64,000 nt of DNA from Candidatus Xianfuyuplasma coldseepsis (GTDB lineage Bacteria > Bacillota_I > Bacilli_A > Izemoplasmatales > Izemoplasmataceae). A program made the translations under genes and the position numbers. Below, one piece after another: positions 33,320 through 40,255 of the stretch; position 1 is the stretch's first letter, and each line of letters starts with the position of its first letter. The notes below the pieces were generated by a model. That model was not told the DNA's origin and did no database searches. It worked only from the letters and a program-made list of their open reading frames with translations. The stretch is taken from the NCBI RefSeq assembly GCF_014023125.1, contig NZ_CP048914.1:1516698-1580697 (forward strand), given 5' to 3'.

Positions 33320-33883
33320 ATGGACAAAGAGCAACTCATTTTAGAAATAAAGGCTTGTCAACCATCATATGGTAGTTTAGTACTTAGCCGCTTAATTGAT
33401 TTTATACTTTTGGTAGTATTAATTATTATTGCATACTTTATTAGTTATCCAGATGGAGATCTTTTTAATTCAAGTTCTTATCTATTGTTTGTGGCTCTCA
33501 ATGTCTTATCACTATTCATTGTGTTTGTGCTTCCAATTCTAATACTGAAGGGACAAACTATTGGTGAGAAAATTATTGGTATCAAGTTTTACAGTCTTAT
33601 TACATTTGAAGTGATTGGGCGAGAGCGCTTTATGAATTTGCTTGGTGCTGCTGTTGCAACAAATTTGATACATAATGATGCATATGAATCACTGCATGAT
33701 TTGATAAATCCAATGCAAACATTAAGAATGAAACGGCTTGGGTATATTTATATAAATATGAAGTTGTTTCAAGAACTTCTGAAAAACGTACCTGATATGC
33801 CAAAAATCATAAATCCTGATTTTGGAAAAACAATAGAAGAAATTAACGCAGAAATTGAAGAATATTTCAATAATATCGAATAA
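33320..33883 (+). CDS. RDD family membrane protein
   Basis: 187 aa. The RDD region covers about residues 15-105 with two or three helices: SRLIDFILLVVLIII, a middle hydrophobic helix and VFVLPILILKGQTIGEKIIGIKF with the typical GxTxGEKIIGIK. A hydrophilic C-terminal tail of 80 residues is acidic. An extended -10 (TATGATATAAT near 33260) precedes it. RDD proteins are of mostly unknown function; some have been linked to Na+/Li+ antiport. Confidence 0.8.
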   Translation: MDKEQLILEIKACQPSYGSLVLSRLIDFILLVVLIIIAYFISYPDGDLFNSSSYLLFVALNVLSLFIVFVLPILILKGQTIGEKIIGIKFYSLITFEVIGRERFMNLLGAAVATNLIHNDAYESLHDLINPMQTLRMKRLGYIYINMKLFQELLKNVPDMPKIINPDFGKTIEEINAEIEEYFNNIE

Positions 33884-33964
33884 AAGAAACCATTGGATGT
33901 GTGCAAATAAAATCAAATGGTTTCTTCTATCACTTCACTTAAAGAAGGATAGAATTCATGTAAT

Positions 33965-33994
33965 GAAAAAAAATAAGGCCGCTTGGCCTTATTT
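33965..33994 (-). terminator. Terminator of ppa-osmC
   Basis: Minus strand AAATAAGGCC-AAGC-GGCCTTATTT with T run; overlaps the OsmC stop. Confidence 0.88.
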
Positions 33995-34384
33995 GAATAT
34001 GTAATCGAACTCCATGGTTGCGATGTTGTTAATCATAGCACTAATACTACAATAACGTTCTGCTAGTTCGAGTGATTTAATAATTGCTTGTTGTTTCTTT
34101 TCAGTAACTCCAGTAAAAGTGATTGTCGTTTTAACATAATTTAACAGTGTTGGAACTTCTTCCCGCTTGGTTGCATAGACATCATAATGAACGGTGTCAA
34201 AGGTGAGACGTTTTTTTGTTGCAATGCCAAGAAAGGTTGCATGTAAACAAGATGCATAGCCCCCCAAAAACATCTCGTATGGCGCGAAGCCATTGCCTTT
34301 AAAACTTATATTTGTTTCACTATTCTCCGTTTGTAATTGTCCGTCGTGATTTGCTTGAAATAAAACTTGTACTTGATTTGCCAT
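33989..34384 (-). CDS. OsmC/Ohr family protein
   Basis: 131 aa, OsmC fold. The two redox cysteines of the peroxidase site are present: one in FLGGYASCLHATF (about residue 46) and one in ERYCSISAM (about residue 112). Family members reduce organic or lipid hydroperoxides in the cytosol. Lies 15 nt behind the pyrophosphatase gene with its own TAGGAG site, so the two share a transcript. Confidence 0.85.
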   Translation of the reverse strand: MANQVQVLFQANHDGQLQTENSETNISFKGNGFAPYEMFLGGYASCLHATFLGIATKKRLTFDTVHYDVYATKREEVPTLLNYVKTTITFTGVTEKKQQAIIKSLELAERYCSISAMINNIATMEFDYIFK

Positions 34385-34399
34385 ATGATAAACTCCTAA

Positions 34400-34894
34400 C
34401 TATTTTTTCGCTTTATCATACCGTACTTTGCATTCTTGAATCAACTCTAATGCATCAATTTTATCGTAGAATTCCTTCACTTCAACAACTTTGTTTTGCT
34501 GTAAATCTTTGTATGTGTGGAAGAAGTGACGAATTTCTCGCTTCGTATGTTCTTGGATGTCTTCCACTTCATTAATATGGCTAAAACGCGGATCGGAGTT
34601 CATGACACCTATGATTTTTTGATCTGGTTCGCCATTATCCACCATATCAAGATAACCAACAATACGGGCATCAACGACACAGCCAGGGAATGTCTTTGAA
34701 GAGGCTAAGACTAAAATGTCAAGCGGATCTCCATCTTCGGCTAATGTGTTTTCAATGTATCCGTATTCTGCGGGATACGTCATTGGTGAATATAATACCC
34801 GATCCAACTTAATCCGGTTATTGGCTTTATCAATCTCGTATTTGTTTTTTGTTCCCATCGGGATTTCAATGATTGCTTCATAAATTTTGTCCAT
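34400..34894 (-). CDS. ppa: Inorganic pyrophosphatase (family I)
   Basis: 164 aa. Hydrolyses pyrophosphate and pulls biosynthetic reactions. Metal and substrate residues are in EIPMGTKNKYEIDK, PAEYGYIENTLAEDGDPLDILVL (signature D-x-D-P-x-D-x-L) and PGCVVDARIVG. The frame continues 46 codons upstream, but ATG 34894 has AAAGG ahead and a TATAAT (minus strand, near 34917) that would be inside the longer version. First gene of ppa-osmC. Confidence 0.95.
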   Translation of the reverse strand: MDKIYEAIIEIPMGTKNKYEIDKANNRIKLDRVLYSPMTYPAEYGYIENTLAEDGDPLDILVLASSKTFPGCVVDARIVGYLDMVDNGEPDQKIIGVMNSDPRFSHINEVEDIQEHTKREIRHFFHTYKDLQQNKVVEVKEFYDKIDALELIQECKVRYDKAKK

Positions 34895-35061
34895 AGTAAA
34901 ACCTTCTTTCTCACACCTATTATACGTGCTATATGAAAGATTTTCAATACAAAATGGAAATTGATGAAAACGGTGTAAAAGTGTGGAATAGTGAAGAATA
35001 TCGATAGGTTTTTTTCGTCGAATATGATACAATTAAACATGGAAAATAGGAGGTGAATAAT

Positions 35062-36432
35062 ATGGACAATCGATACATTGAAGAAATTATTGAGTTACTT
35101 CGAAATGGAACAACTGATGAGATTCGTCGTGGTATCATGGATTACCATCCCTATGAAGTAAGTGAAGCATTAGTCGAAATGAGTGAAGCGGAACGAGCGA
35201 AGTTTTACTCGGTGTTTCAAGGAAAAGACATCAGCGCGATTATGGGGTATCTAGATATTGAGGATTTGGTACTCTTTTTCGAAGAAATGAAACCGCGCTA
35301 CATTGTCAATATTATTCAAGACCTGGATATTGATGATGCCGTTGATGTTATGCAAGCCTTACCTGAGGAAGATCGTGCTGCTTATTTGAAACTGATGACA
35401 CAAGATAACCAGTCTAAAATCCGATCTCTTCTAAAGTATCAAGAAGATACCGCGGGATCGATCATGACTACGGAATATATCGAAATCGATATGGAAGACT
35501 CCGTGGAACAAGCAATGAAAAAACTGATCGCTCAAGCTGTCGATGCAGAGACAATTAGTACACTTTATGTAACGGATAGTAAAAATGTTTTAGTTGGAAC
35601 ACTATCCTTGCGTGAAATCATTCTTGCACGAAAAGGACAAGTCATAAAAGATATTATGAATGCACGGATTATCAGTGTACCATCGACGATGGACCAAGAG
35701 GAAGTTGCAGCCATATTTAAAGACTATGACTTTACATCTTTACCGGTTGTTGATAAACTATCGAGAATGTTAGGAATCATCACAATTGATGATATCGTTG
35801 ATGTCATCGACGAAGAAGCAGTTGAAGACTATTCGCGTCTAGCAGCTGTTAGTGACGTTGATATCGATAGTGAAAATGAAACGATTTGGATGAGTGCTAA
35901 GAAGCGATTGCCTTGGTTACTTGTCTTAAGTATATTGGGTTTCGCTACATCAACCATCATTGCCCAGTTTGAAACTACGTTAGCTGCCGTACCGACAATA
36001 GCTTTATTTATGCCGATGATCTTGGGGATGGCTGGGAACACCGGAACGCAAGCTCTTGCTGTAACTGTACGAGGACTTAATAATAATGAGTTTGATTCAA
36101 AAAACGAAATTGGGCGTCATTTACTACGGGAACTCGGTACCGGTTTACTAAATGGTGTAATTATAGGTGTTATATTGTTTGCCGTGACCTATGGTTTCTT
36201 GGCGATTTCACAAAACGCCAATGCATTCTCCATAACACAAGCTGTTAGTTTAGCTATCATGGTGAGTCTCACAGTATCGACATTTGCTGGAGCGTTAATC
36301 CCAATTGTCATTAACTCATTTAAAGTTGATCCGGCTGTTGCTAGTGGACCATTTGTAACAATGGTTGTCGATATTCTCGCTATCAGTGTATATTTTACTC
36401 TCGCTACAGTTCTTATTATTAATACATTATAA
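35062..36432 (+). CDS. mgtE: Magnesium transporter MgtE
   Basis: 456 aa in the standard order: N domain (about 1-125), two CBS domains (about 130-250) that close the pore when Mg is bound, and a C-terminal membrane domain of five helices (about 285-455) with PTIALFMPMILGMAGNTGTQALAVTVRG in the pore. AGGAGGTG precedes ATG 35062; a GTG three codons earlier falls within that site. Monocistronic; no M-box riboswitch is seen in its short leader. Confidence 0.95.
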   Translation: MDNRYIEEIIELLRNGTTDEIRRGIMDYHPYEVSEALVEMSEAERAKFYSVFQGKDISAIMGYLDIEDLVLFFEEMKPRYIVNIIQDLDIDDAVDVMQALPEEDRAAYLKLMTQDNQSKIRSLLKYQEDTAGSIMTTEYIEIDMEDSVEQAMKKLIAQAVDAETISTLYVTDSKNVLVGTLSLREIILARKGQVIKDIMNARIISVPSTMDQEEVAAIFKDYDFTSLPVVDKLSRMLGIITIDDIVDVIDEEAVEDYSRLAAVSDVDIDSENETIWMSAKKRLPWLLVLSILGFATSTIIAQFETTLAAVPTIALFMPMILGMAGNTGTQALAVTVRGLNNNEFDSKNEIGRHLLRELGTGLLNGVIIGVILFAVTYGFLAISQNANAFSITQAVSLAIMVSLTVSTFAGALIPIVINSFKVDPAVASGPFVTMVVDILAISVYFTLATVLIINTL

Positions 36433-36433
36433 T

Positions 36434-36478
36434 AAAAACACCTCCATACTATTGGTATAGTATTAAGGTGTTTTTTTT
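36434..36478 (+). terminator. mgtE terminator
   Basis: Long hairpin: outer AAAACACCT/AGGTGTTTT, inner ATACTAT/ATAGTAT with TGGT loop, then a T run. Confidence 0.85.
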
Positions 36479-36531
36479 AGTATCCACTATATGGGGTTCA
36501 CTTCACACAAAATTGTTTTTGTATAACTATG

Positions 36532-36945
36532 CTAAGACAATTTCTTAATCATTCTAATGTGATCTATCTCGGCTTCCTGAAAAATATCGCCTTCAGCGAT
36601 GTACCCAAGATGATCGTAAAAATCTTTAATATATAACTGTGCATTTAAAACTAGGGTGTTAATACCCTTTGTTTTAGCATACGACTCTATCGCATCCATC
36701 AATGCCGTCCCAACACCGTGTTTCCGGTATTGTTTCAACGTTGCTACGCGACCTACTTTGTTATGATATAACCGTGCAGCCCCAACAATGGTGTCATCAA
36801 TATATGCATTAAATAAGACACATTCATGATCCAATCCATCAAATTCAATTGCCCAATCAATCTCTTGCTCAATGATGAATACTTGCCCACGTATCATAAA
36901 GTGTTCAACCAATTCCTTCTGAGTGTTTGCTATAATTACCTTCAT
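36532..36945 (-). CDS. GNAT acetyltransferase
   Basis: 137 aa, ElaA-like GNAT: N-terminal EHFMIRGQVFIIEQEIDW, the AcCoA site RKHGVGTALMDAIESYA near 80 and the ending FYDHLGYIAEGDIFQEAEIDHIRMIK. GAGGTGATG precedes its ATG. The acceptor is unknown. Divergent from the EIIB-like/HPr operon. Confidence 0.87.
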   Translation of the reverse strand: MKVIIANTQKELVEHFMIRGQVFIIEQEIDWAIEFDGLDHECVLFNAYIDDTIVGAARLYHNKVGRVATLKQYRKHGVGTALMDAIESYAKTKGINTLVLNAQLYIKDFYDHLGYIAEGDIFQEAEIDHIRMIKKLS

Positions 36946-36995
36946 TTCATCACCTCATTGAAGTACCTCATACTATGTTTATTATACTGAATAAT

Positions 36996-37010
36996 GTTTC
37001 AAAATGAAAC
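36996..37010. promoter_or_regulatory. Inverted repeat GTTTCA-AAA-TGAAAC upstream of the EIIB-like/ptsH operon
   Basis: A 6-bp dyad lying where the -35 region would be for the extended -10 TGTGGTAAAAT that follows at about 37016-37026. Possible operator or activator site; inferred from position only. Confidence 0.4.
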
Positions 37011-37044
37011 GGAATGTGGTAAAATATTTCAAGAGGTGAGTATT

Positions 37045-37383
37045 ATGTGGTACTACTATGTAGGTGGTATAGTCGTTGTATTAGCTATATTGATTTTTAC
37101 GGTATTAGCAATACGATCAAAGACCCCCAAAAAACAACCAATGGATATCAATGCATTTACGGATATCCTTTCAAAATACAATGTTATGTCAATAGATTTT
37201 ACACGCAATAAAATTGTTATCAAGTTTGATGATATAGACATTGTCGATCCCAATCAACTTCAAGAAGCCGGAGCAAAAGGGATCAGTATTGTTGGTGATG
37301 TAATTAAGTTTTATATCGATGGTACTCCAGAGGATAACCGGCTATTATTTGAACAACTGTCCAAAACTATAAAAAGGATGTGA
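37045..37383 (+). CDS. Membrane-anchored EIIB-like protein lacking the phosphorylated cysteine
   Basis: 112 aa: one N-terminal membrane helix (about 4-24), then a domain that follows the glucose-family PTS EIIB pattern: ILSKYNVMSIDF, KFDDIDIVDPNQLQEAGAKG and VGDVIKFYIDG. The cysteine that carries the phosphoryl group in EIIB is absent; the TRL/TRLRV segment is degenerate (DFTRNKIVIKF). ATG 37045 follows AAGAGGTGAG; the longer frame would begin 17 codons earlier within the promoter. HPr starts 4 nt after the stop. Probably a regulatory or docking protein and not a sugar permease part. Confidence 0.6.
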   Translation: MWYYYVGGIVVVLAILIFTVLAIRSKTPKKQPMDINAFTDILSKYNVMSIDFTRNKIVIKFDDIDIVDPNQLQEAGAKGISIVGDVIKFYIDGTPEDNRLLFEQLSKTIKRM

Positions 37384-37387
37384 TCGT

Positions 37388-37645
37388 ATGCATCGAGATT
37401 TTATCATTACAAATGAACAAGGTATTCATGCCCGACCCGCAACAAATCTTGTTCAAAAAGCCAATCAATTTAAATCAACTATTTCCCTTACCTTTAATGG
37501 GGTAACAACAGACTTGAAATCGATTATGGGAGTACTGAGCCTTGGTGTTACAAGAGGCTCATTAGTTAGTATCCATATTACGGGAGAAGACGAACTTGAA
37601 GCGATGCAAGAAATCACAAAACTTATAAACACAATTAATATGTAA
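37388..37645 (+). CDS. ptsH: Phosphocarrier protein HPr
   Basis: 85 aa. The phosphorylation site is His15 in GIHARPAT, and the regulatory serine is present in LKSIMGVLSLG (Ser about 46), so HPr kinase regulation is possible. It relays phosphate from EI to sugar EIIs. It is not followed by ptsI here, unlike in many Firmicutes, and is instead coupled to the EIIB-like gene. Confidence 0.94.
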   Translation: MHRDFIITNEQGIHARPATNLVQKANQFKSTISLTFNGVTTDLKSIMGVLSLGVTRGSLVSIHITGEDELEAMQEITKLINTINM

Positions 37646-37724
37646 CATTACACAATATACAAGTGGGGGATACTTGCAGTTGCCTGGATGTGTTTACACG
37701 GATCATATGTAATTATTTCAAACA

Positions 37725-37754
37725 CAAAAAAAGCGCAATTTTTTGCGCTTTTTA
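37725..37754. terminator. Bidirectional terminator after ptsH
   Basis: AAAAGCGCAA-TTTT-TTGCGCTTTT with A and T runs; serves ptsH and the convergent regulator gene. Confidence 0.88.
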
Positions 37755-37758
37755 TTAT

Positions 37759-38667
37759 CTATAAGTCTATTACATCTTCAAAGTTCATATTGAACTTATT
37801 TTCTATGGATTTTTTGTAATCATCCAATTTTTTACTTTTCCCCTCAATGTATAACTGTAAAAGTGCTTTTTTCGCAGATTCAATTGCCCCAATCTTATCT
37901 TCAGTATCCCATTTTGCATACGCATTGATTAGAAAGAGAGAAGACAAGGCAAACGAGATTTCATTATTGAGACAAAACTCAATTCCTTGATTGGTGATTT
38001 CTATTGTTCTTTTGAATTTTTGTTGTCGTCCAAGAATCTGCCCTAAAACAAGATAAATACTGGGTAATAGTGTGGTATCCTGACCTAGAGGTAGATTATA
38101 TTGTGATTCTGTTAACATTTTATACATTAACTCAGCAGGTTCATAATTATCAATTTTTGAACTGATTAAAATCATTTGAAATAGAATGTTTAGTTCAATG
38201 ATATTAAAAGATTCATTATTCTGACATTCTGGATAATTTATCATTTTTGAATACAATTCAAGAACATGTACATCGGAAACCATATTAAGATTGTGCTGGA
38301 TAAATAACATACAAAAATCAAAGAATAGTTTATTGTACTTTGACACGAAAATTGCTTCTCTTATATCTTTAGCCAACTTGTATGCATCATCGAACTTTCT
38401 TTGTTTTATTAGATTAAAGATGTTGTTTATTTGTTCAAGTTGACTATCAGATTTTTTAAGGAAAAGTAGATGTAAATCACTAATACTGTAGTTCAATCGA
38501 TCAGCTATTTGAACTAATATATCATTTGGTATTGAGGTGTCTCCTCTTAAATACCTTTTGTATTGACTTAGAGAAATGATTCCATCACAGAGGTCTTCTC
38601 TAGACATGTTTCGGTCTAATCTTAAGCCATCAATAAATAGACCAAACTCACGTGCATTTGTAGACAT
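37759..38667 (-). CDS. HTH plus helical-repeat regulator A, RRNPP (PlcR/Rgg-like)
   Basis: 302 aa. HTH at about 8-65 (FIDGLRLDRNMSREDLCDGIISLSQYKRYLRGD), then about 230 residues of paired helices consistent with TPR repeats. Length and layout match PlcR/Rgg peptide-binding activators. A paralogue (regulator B) lies 0.7 kb away and shares RNMSREDL-x2-GIISL. AGGAGGTG precedes the ATG. Its start is only 85 nt from, and divergent to, a 43-codon secreted peptide gene, the arrangement expected for a regulator and its pheromone. The pairing is inference from architecture; the fold call is from pattern recognition. Confidence 0.75.
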   Translation of the reverse strand: MSTNAREFGLFIDGLRLDRNMSREDLCDGIISLSQYKRYLRGDTSIPNDILVQIADRLNYSISDLHLLFLKKSDSQLEQINNIFNLIKQRKFDDAYKLAKDIREAIFVSKYNKLFFDFCMLFIQHNLNMVSDVHVLELYSKMINYPECQNNESFNIIELNILFQMILISSKIDNYEPAELMYKMLTESQYNLPLGQDTTLLPSIYLVLGQILGRQQKFKRTIEITNQGIEFCLNNEISFALSSLFLINAYAKWDTEDKIGAIESAKKALLQLYIEGKSKKLDDYKKSIENKFNMNFEDVIDL

Positions 38668-38689
38668 TTGAAAAACACCTCCTAATGGG

Positions 38690-38717
38690 TCATATATGAA
38701 CTTTATTTATCAAATAA
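38690..38717. promoter_or_regulatory. Two dyads between regulator A and the peptide gene
   Basis: TCATATATGA (38690-38699, perfect palindrome) and TTATTT-ATC-AAATAA (38703-38717). The second covers the -35 region of the peptide promoter (weak TTTATT, 17-nt spacer, TAGAAT at 38725-38730). Weak -35 boxes overlapped by a dyad are typical where an activator binds. Confidence 0.5.
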
Positions 38718-38752
38718 CATCTTATAGAATATAAGCAAGGAGTTGATATAAT

Positions 38753-38884
38753 ATGAAAAAAGCAATCGCAATCTTATTAGTTTTAGCAGCTATTATAACA
38801 TCTGGTGGGGGAGTCAATGTATTTTCTGATGCTGGAGATGAATATGTAGATGATGTAACTGAATTGCTTCCAATCAGATACTAA
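38753..38884 (+). CDS. Small secreted peptide, candidate pheromone precursor
   Basis: 43 codons, ATG to TAA, with AAGGAG 10 nt upstream. Residues 1-20 are a Sec-type signal (MKKAIAILLVLAAIITSGGG); residues 25-36 are acidic; the C-terminus is ELLPIRY. The size, signal, acidic spacer and C-terminal LP-x-x-aromatic end resemble PapR, whose last residues are the mature PlcR pheromone (ADLPFEF type). It is divergent from an RRNPP-like regulator. Not homologous by any search I could run; the pheromone role is inference. The coding call itself rests on RBS, signal and codon pattern. Confidence 0.65.
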   Translation: MKKAIAILLVLAAIITSGGGVNVFSDAGDEYVDDVTELLPIRY

Positions 38885-39036
38885 AAATATTATACTATTT
38901 CATTCTACAACAGTTTAGTAAATTTTCATAGACGCATTACTAACAAAAAAATGAAAAACTATTGATTAAGAACGTATAAACTACAGTTTTTTGTTTTTTA
39001 TTATGCAAAATTTTAAACAAATAGGAGGTTTTTAAT

Positions 39037-39315
39037 ATGACAGCTTTGCAAGAACTTACAATAGAATATGATGGAATGTTAGGTACCATTAAACAATATT
39101 CATGTGATCCATACGTAATGAGCTACTTAAATAAACTTAAAAATGCCATGGTAAATGAAGATTATTCAATGATACAAATTATGATCCAAAAACTTAATGA
39201 GTGGTATGAAGAAAATATTAATGCCATAGAAGAAAATCGTTGGGTAATAAATTTAGATTCCCATCATAAAACACAGAGACTTATTAAAGAGTTTATGTTT
39301 AAGTTTTCGAATTAA
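39037..39315 (+). CDS. Orphan 92-aa protein in the peptide-regulator locus
   Basis: Not recognised. Predicted mostly helical and soluble, with no signal peptide; two cysteine-poor helices (LQELTIEYDGMLGTIKQYS and MIQIMIQKLNEWYEENINAIEENRW). A very strong site ATAGGAGG precedes the ATG. It follows the peptide gene by 152 nt on the same strand and ends at a terminator shared with regulator B. It could be a target or immunity-type protein of the locus. The long AT-rich 5' region has a possible hairpin but no certain promoter. Confidence 0.65.
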   Translation: MTALQELTIEYDGMLGTIKQYSCDPYVMSYLNKLKNAMVNEDYSMIQIMIQKLNEWYEENINAIEENRWVINLDSHHKTQRLIKEFMFKFSN

Positions 39316-39342
39316 AAAAGAGACGATGTCTCTTTTTTATTT
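39314..39342. terminator. Bidirectional terminator
   Basis: AAAAAAGAGAC-GAT-GTCTCTTTTTT between the 92-aa gene and regulator B. Confidence 0.9.
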
Positions 39343-40236
39343 GAATTCAACTAAGTCTTGCTCAAGCAATTCAAACGTCTTGTAAATTGTTTTTTTGTAG
39401 CCTTCTTTTATACTATAGTTATCAGAAATGTTTAGCAGAGCAAACATTTTTTGGAGAGATGTTCTATATCTGTAATCATCATATAGCTTCTTTTCAGCAA
39501 CGGCTTTGTAATAAAATAAATTTATCATAGGCAAAAAATTATCAGAGACTATGAAAGTATTTTGTGCTGATTGTAAAAGATTTAGTGCTTTTTCGTGCTC
39601 ATCGACGATTCCTAGACATTTTGCAGTTATGATTCGAAAAGGAATTGTTGTATTATCGGTATTAGATCCATTATTTATTTCATTCTGCACAATTTTGTAG
39701 AAAAAATTGGCTATTCTATAATCTTTTTGTAAAGTAAGGTAGTTTACTAAATAAATCAAAGCCGATTTTTCAACAAATGTAAGTACATCTTTTTTAAGAA
39801 CATTTGGATAATCAATCAAAAGTATAAGTTGTGTCGAAGCCTCATTGTAGGTTAATCTATCTTGTTTTACGGATAGAAGTAAGTTAACAAATTCATAGAA
39901 TTTTTTATTTGTCTCATTGTCAAGATCTGTTTTTTCAATAGAACTGAATAATTCATATGCTATTTTCAGATCATCTACATATACTTTTCTGTAAATCTCT
40001 ATTAATTTTTTATATAGTTCATCAGACGCTGAGTAAAAATTACCAAATAGTTGGGTTTCTGATAGTTCTAATCTCTCTAAGAACTGAATTAGAACATTAC
40101 TATTGATAGTTGTTTCTCCTTTTATGAATCGGTAGTAGTGTCTAAGGGAGATGATTCCTTCAACAAGGTCTTCACGTGACATGTTGCGAGATAGTCGTAG
40201 TTGATCGATGAATTGAGCGAATTCATAGTTGTTCAT
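39337..40236 (-). CDS. HTH plus helical-repeat regulator B, paralogue of regulator A
   Basis: 299 aa with the same layout as regulator A: HTH at about 5-60 (FIDQLRLSRNMSREDLVEGIISLRHYYRFIKGE) and a helical C-terminal 230 residues. The paralogy is clear in the HTH, weaker in the ligand region, so the two may recognise different or partly overlapping peptides. It starts only 19 nt behind trpS with AGAAGGAAGG as RBS and no terminator between, so it is probably transcribed with trpS and thus under the trp T-box. No peptide gene lies beside it. Confidence 0.72.
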   Translation of the reverse strand: MNNYEFAQFIDQLRLSRNMSREDLVEGIISLRHYYRFIKGETTINSNVLIQFLERLELSETQLFGNFYSASDELYKKLIEIYRKVYVDDLKIAYELFSSIEKTDLDNETNKKFYEFVNLLLSVKQDRLTYNEASTQLILLIDYPNVLKKDVLTFVEKSALIYLVNYLTLQKDYRIANFFYKIVQNEINNGSNTDNTTIPFRIITAKCLGIVDEHEKALNLLQSAQNTFIVSDNFLPMINLFYYKAVAEKKLYDDYRYRTSLQKMFALLNISDNYSIKEGYKKTIYKTFELLEQDLVEFK

Positions 40237-40255
40237 AGCATACCTTCCTTCTTTT

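Noticed and set aside
34895-35032. 46-codon N-terminal extension of the pyrophosphatase
   Set aside because: Not part of the family, contains the likely promoter, and ATG 34894 has an RBS.
37646-37724. Known riboswitch after ptsH
   Set aside because: The fold does not match a class I know, and it lies downstream of a gene and upstream of a terminator with no following ORF on that strand.
38690-38717. A PlcR box (TATGNANNNNTNCATA) in front of the peptide gene
   Set aside because: Checked around TATGAACTTTAT; the right half-site does not match.
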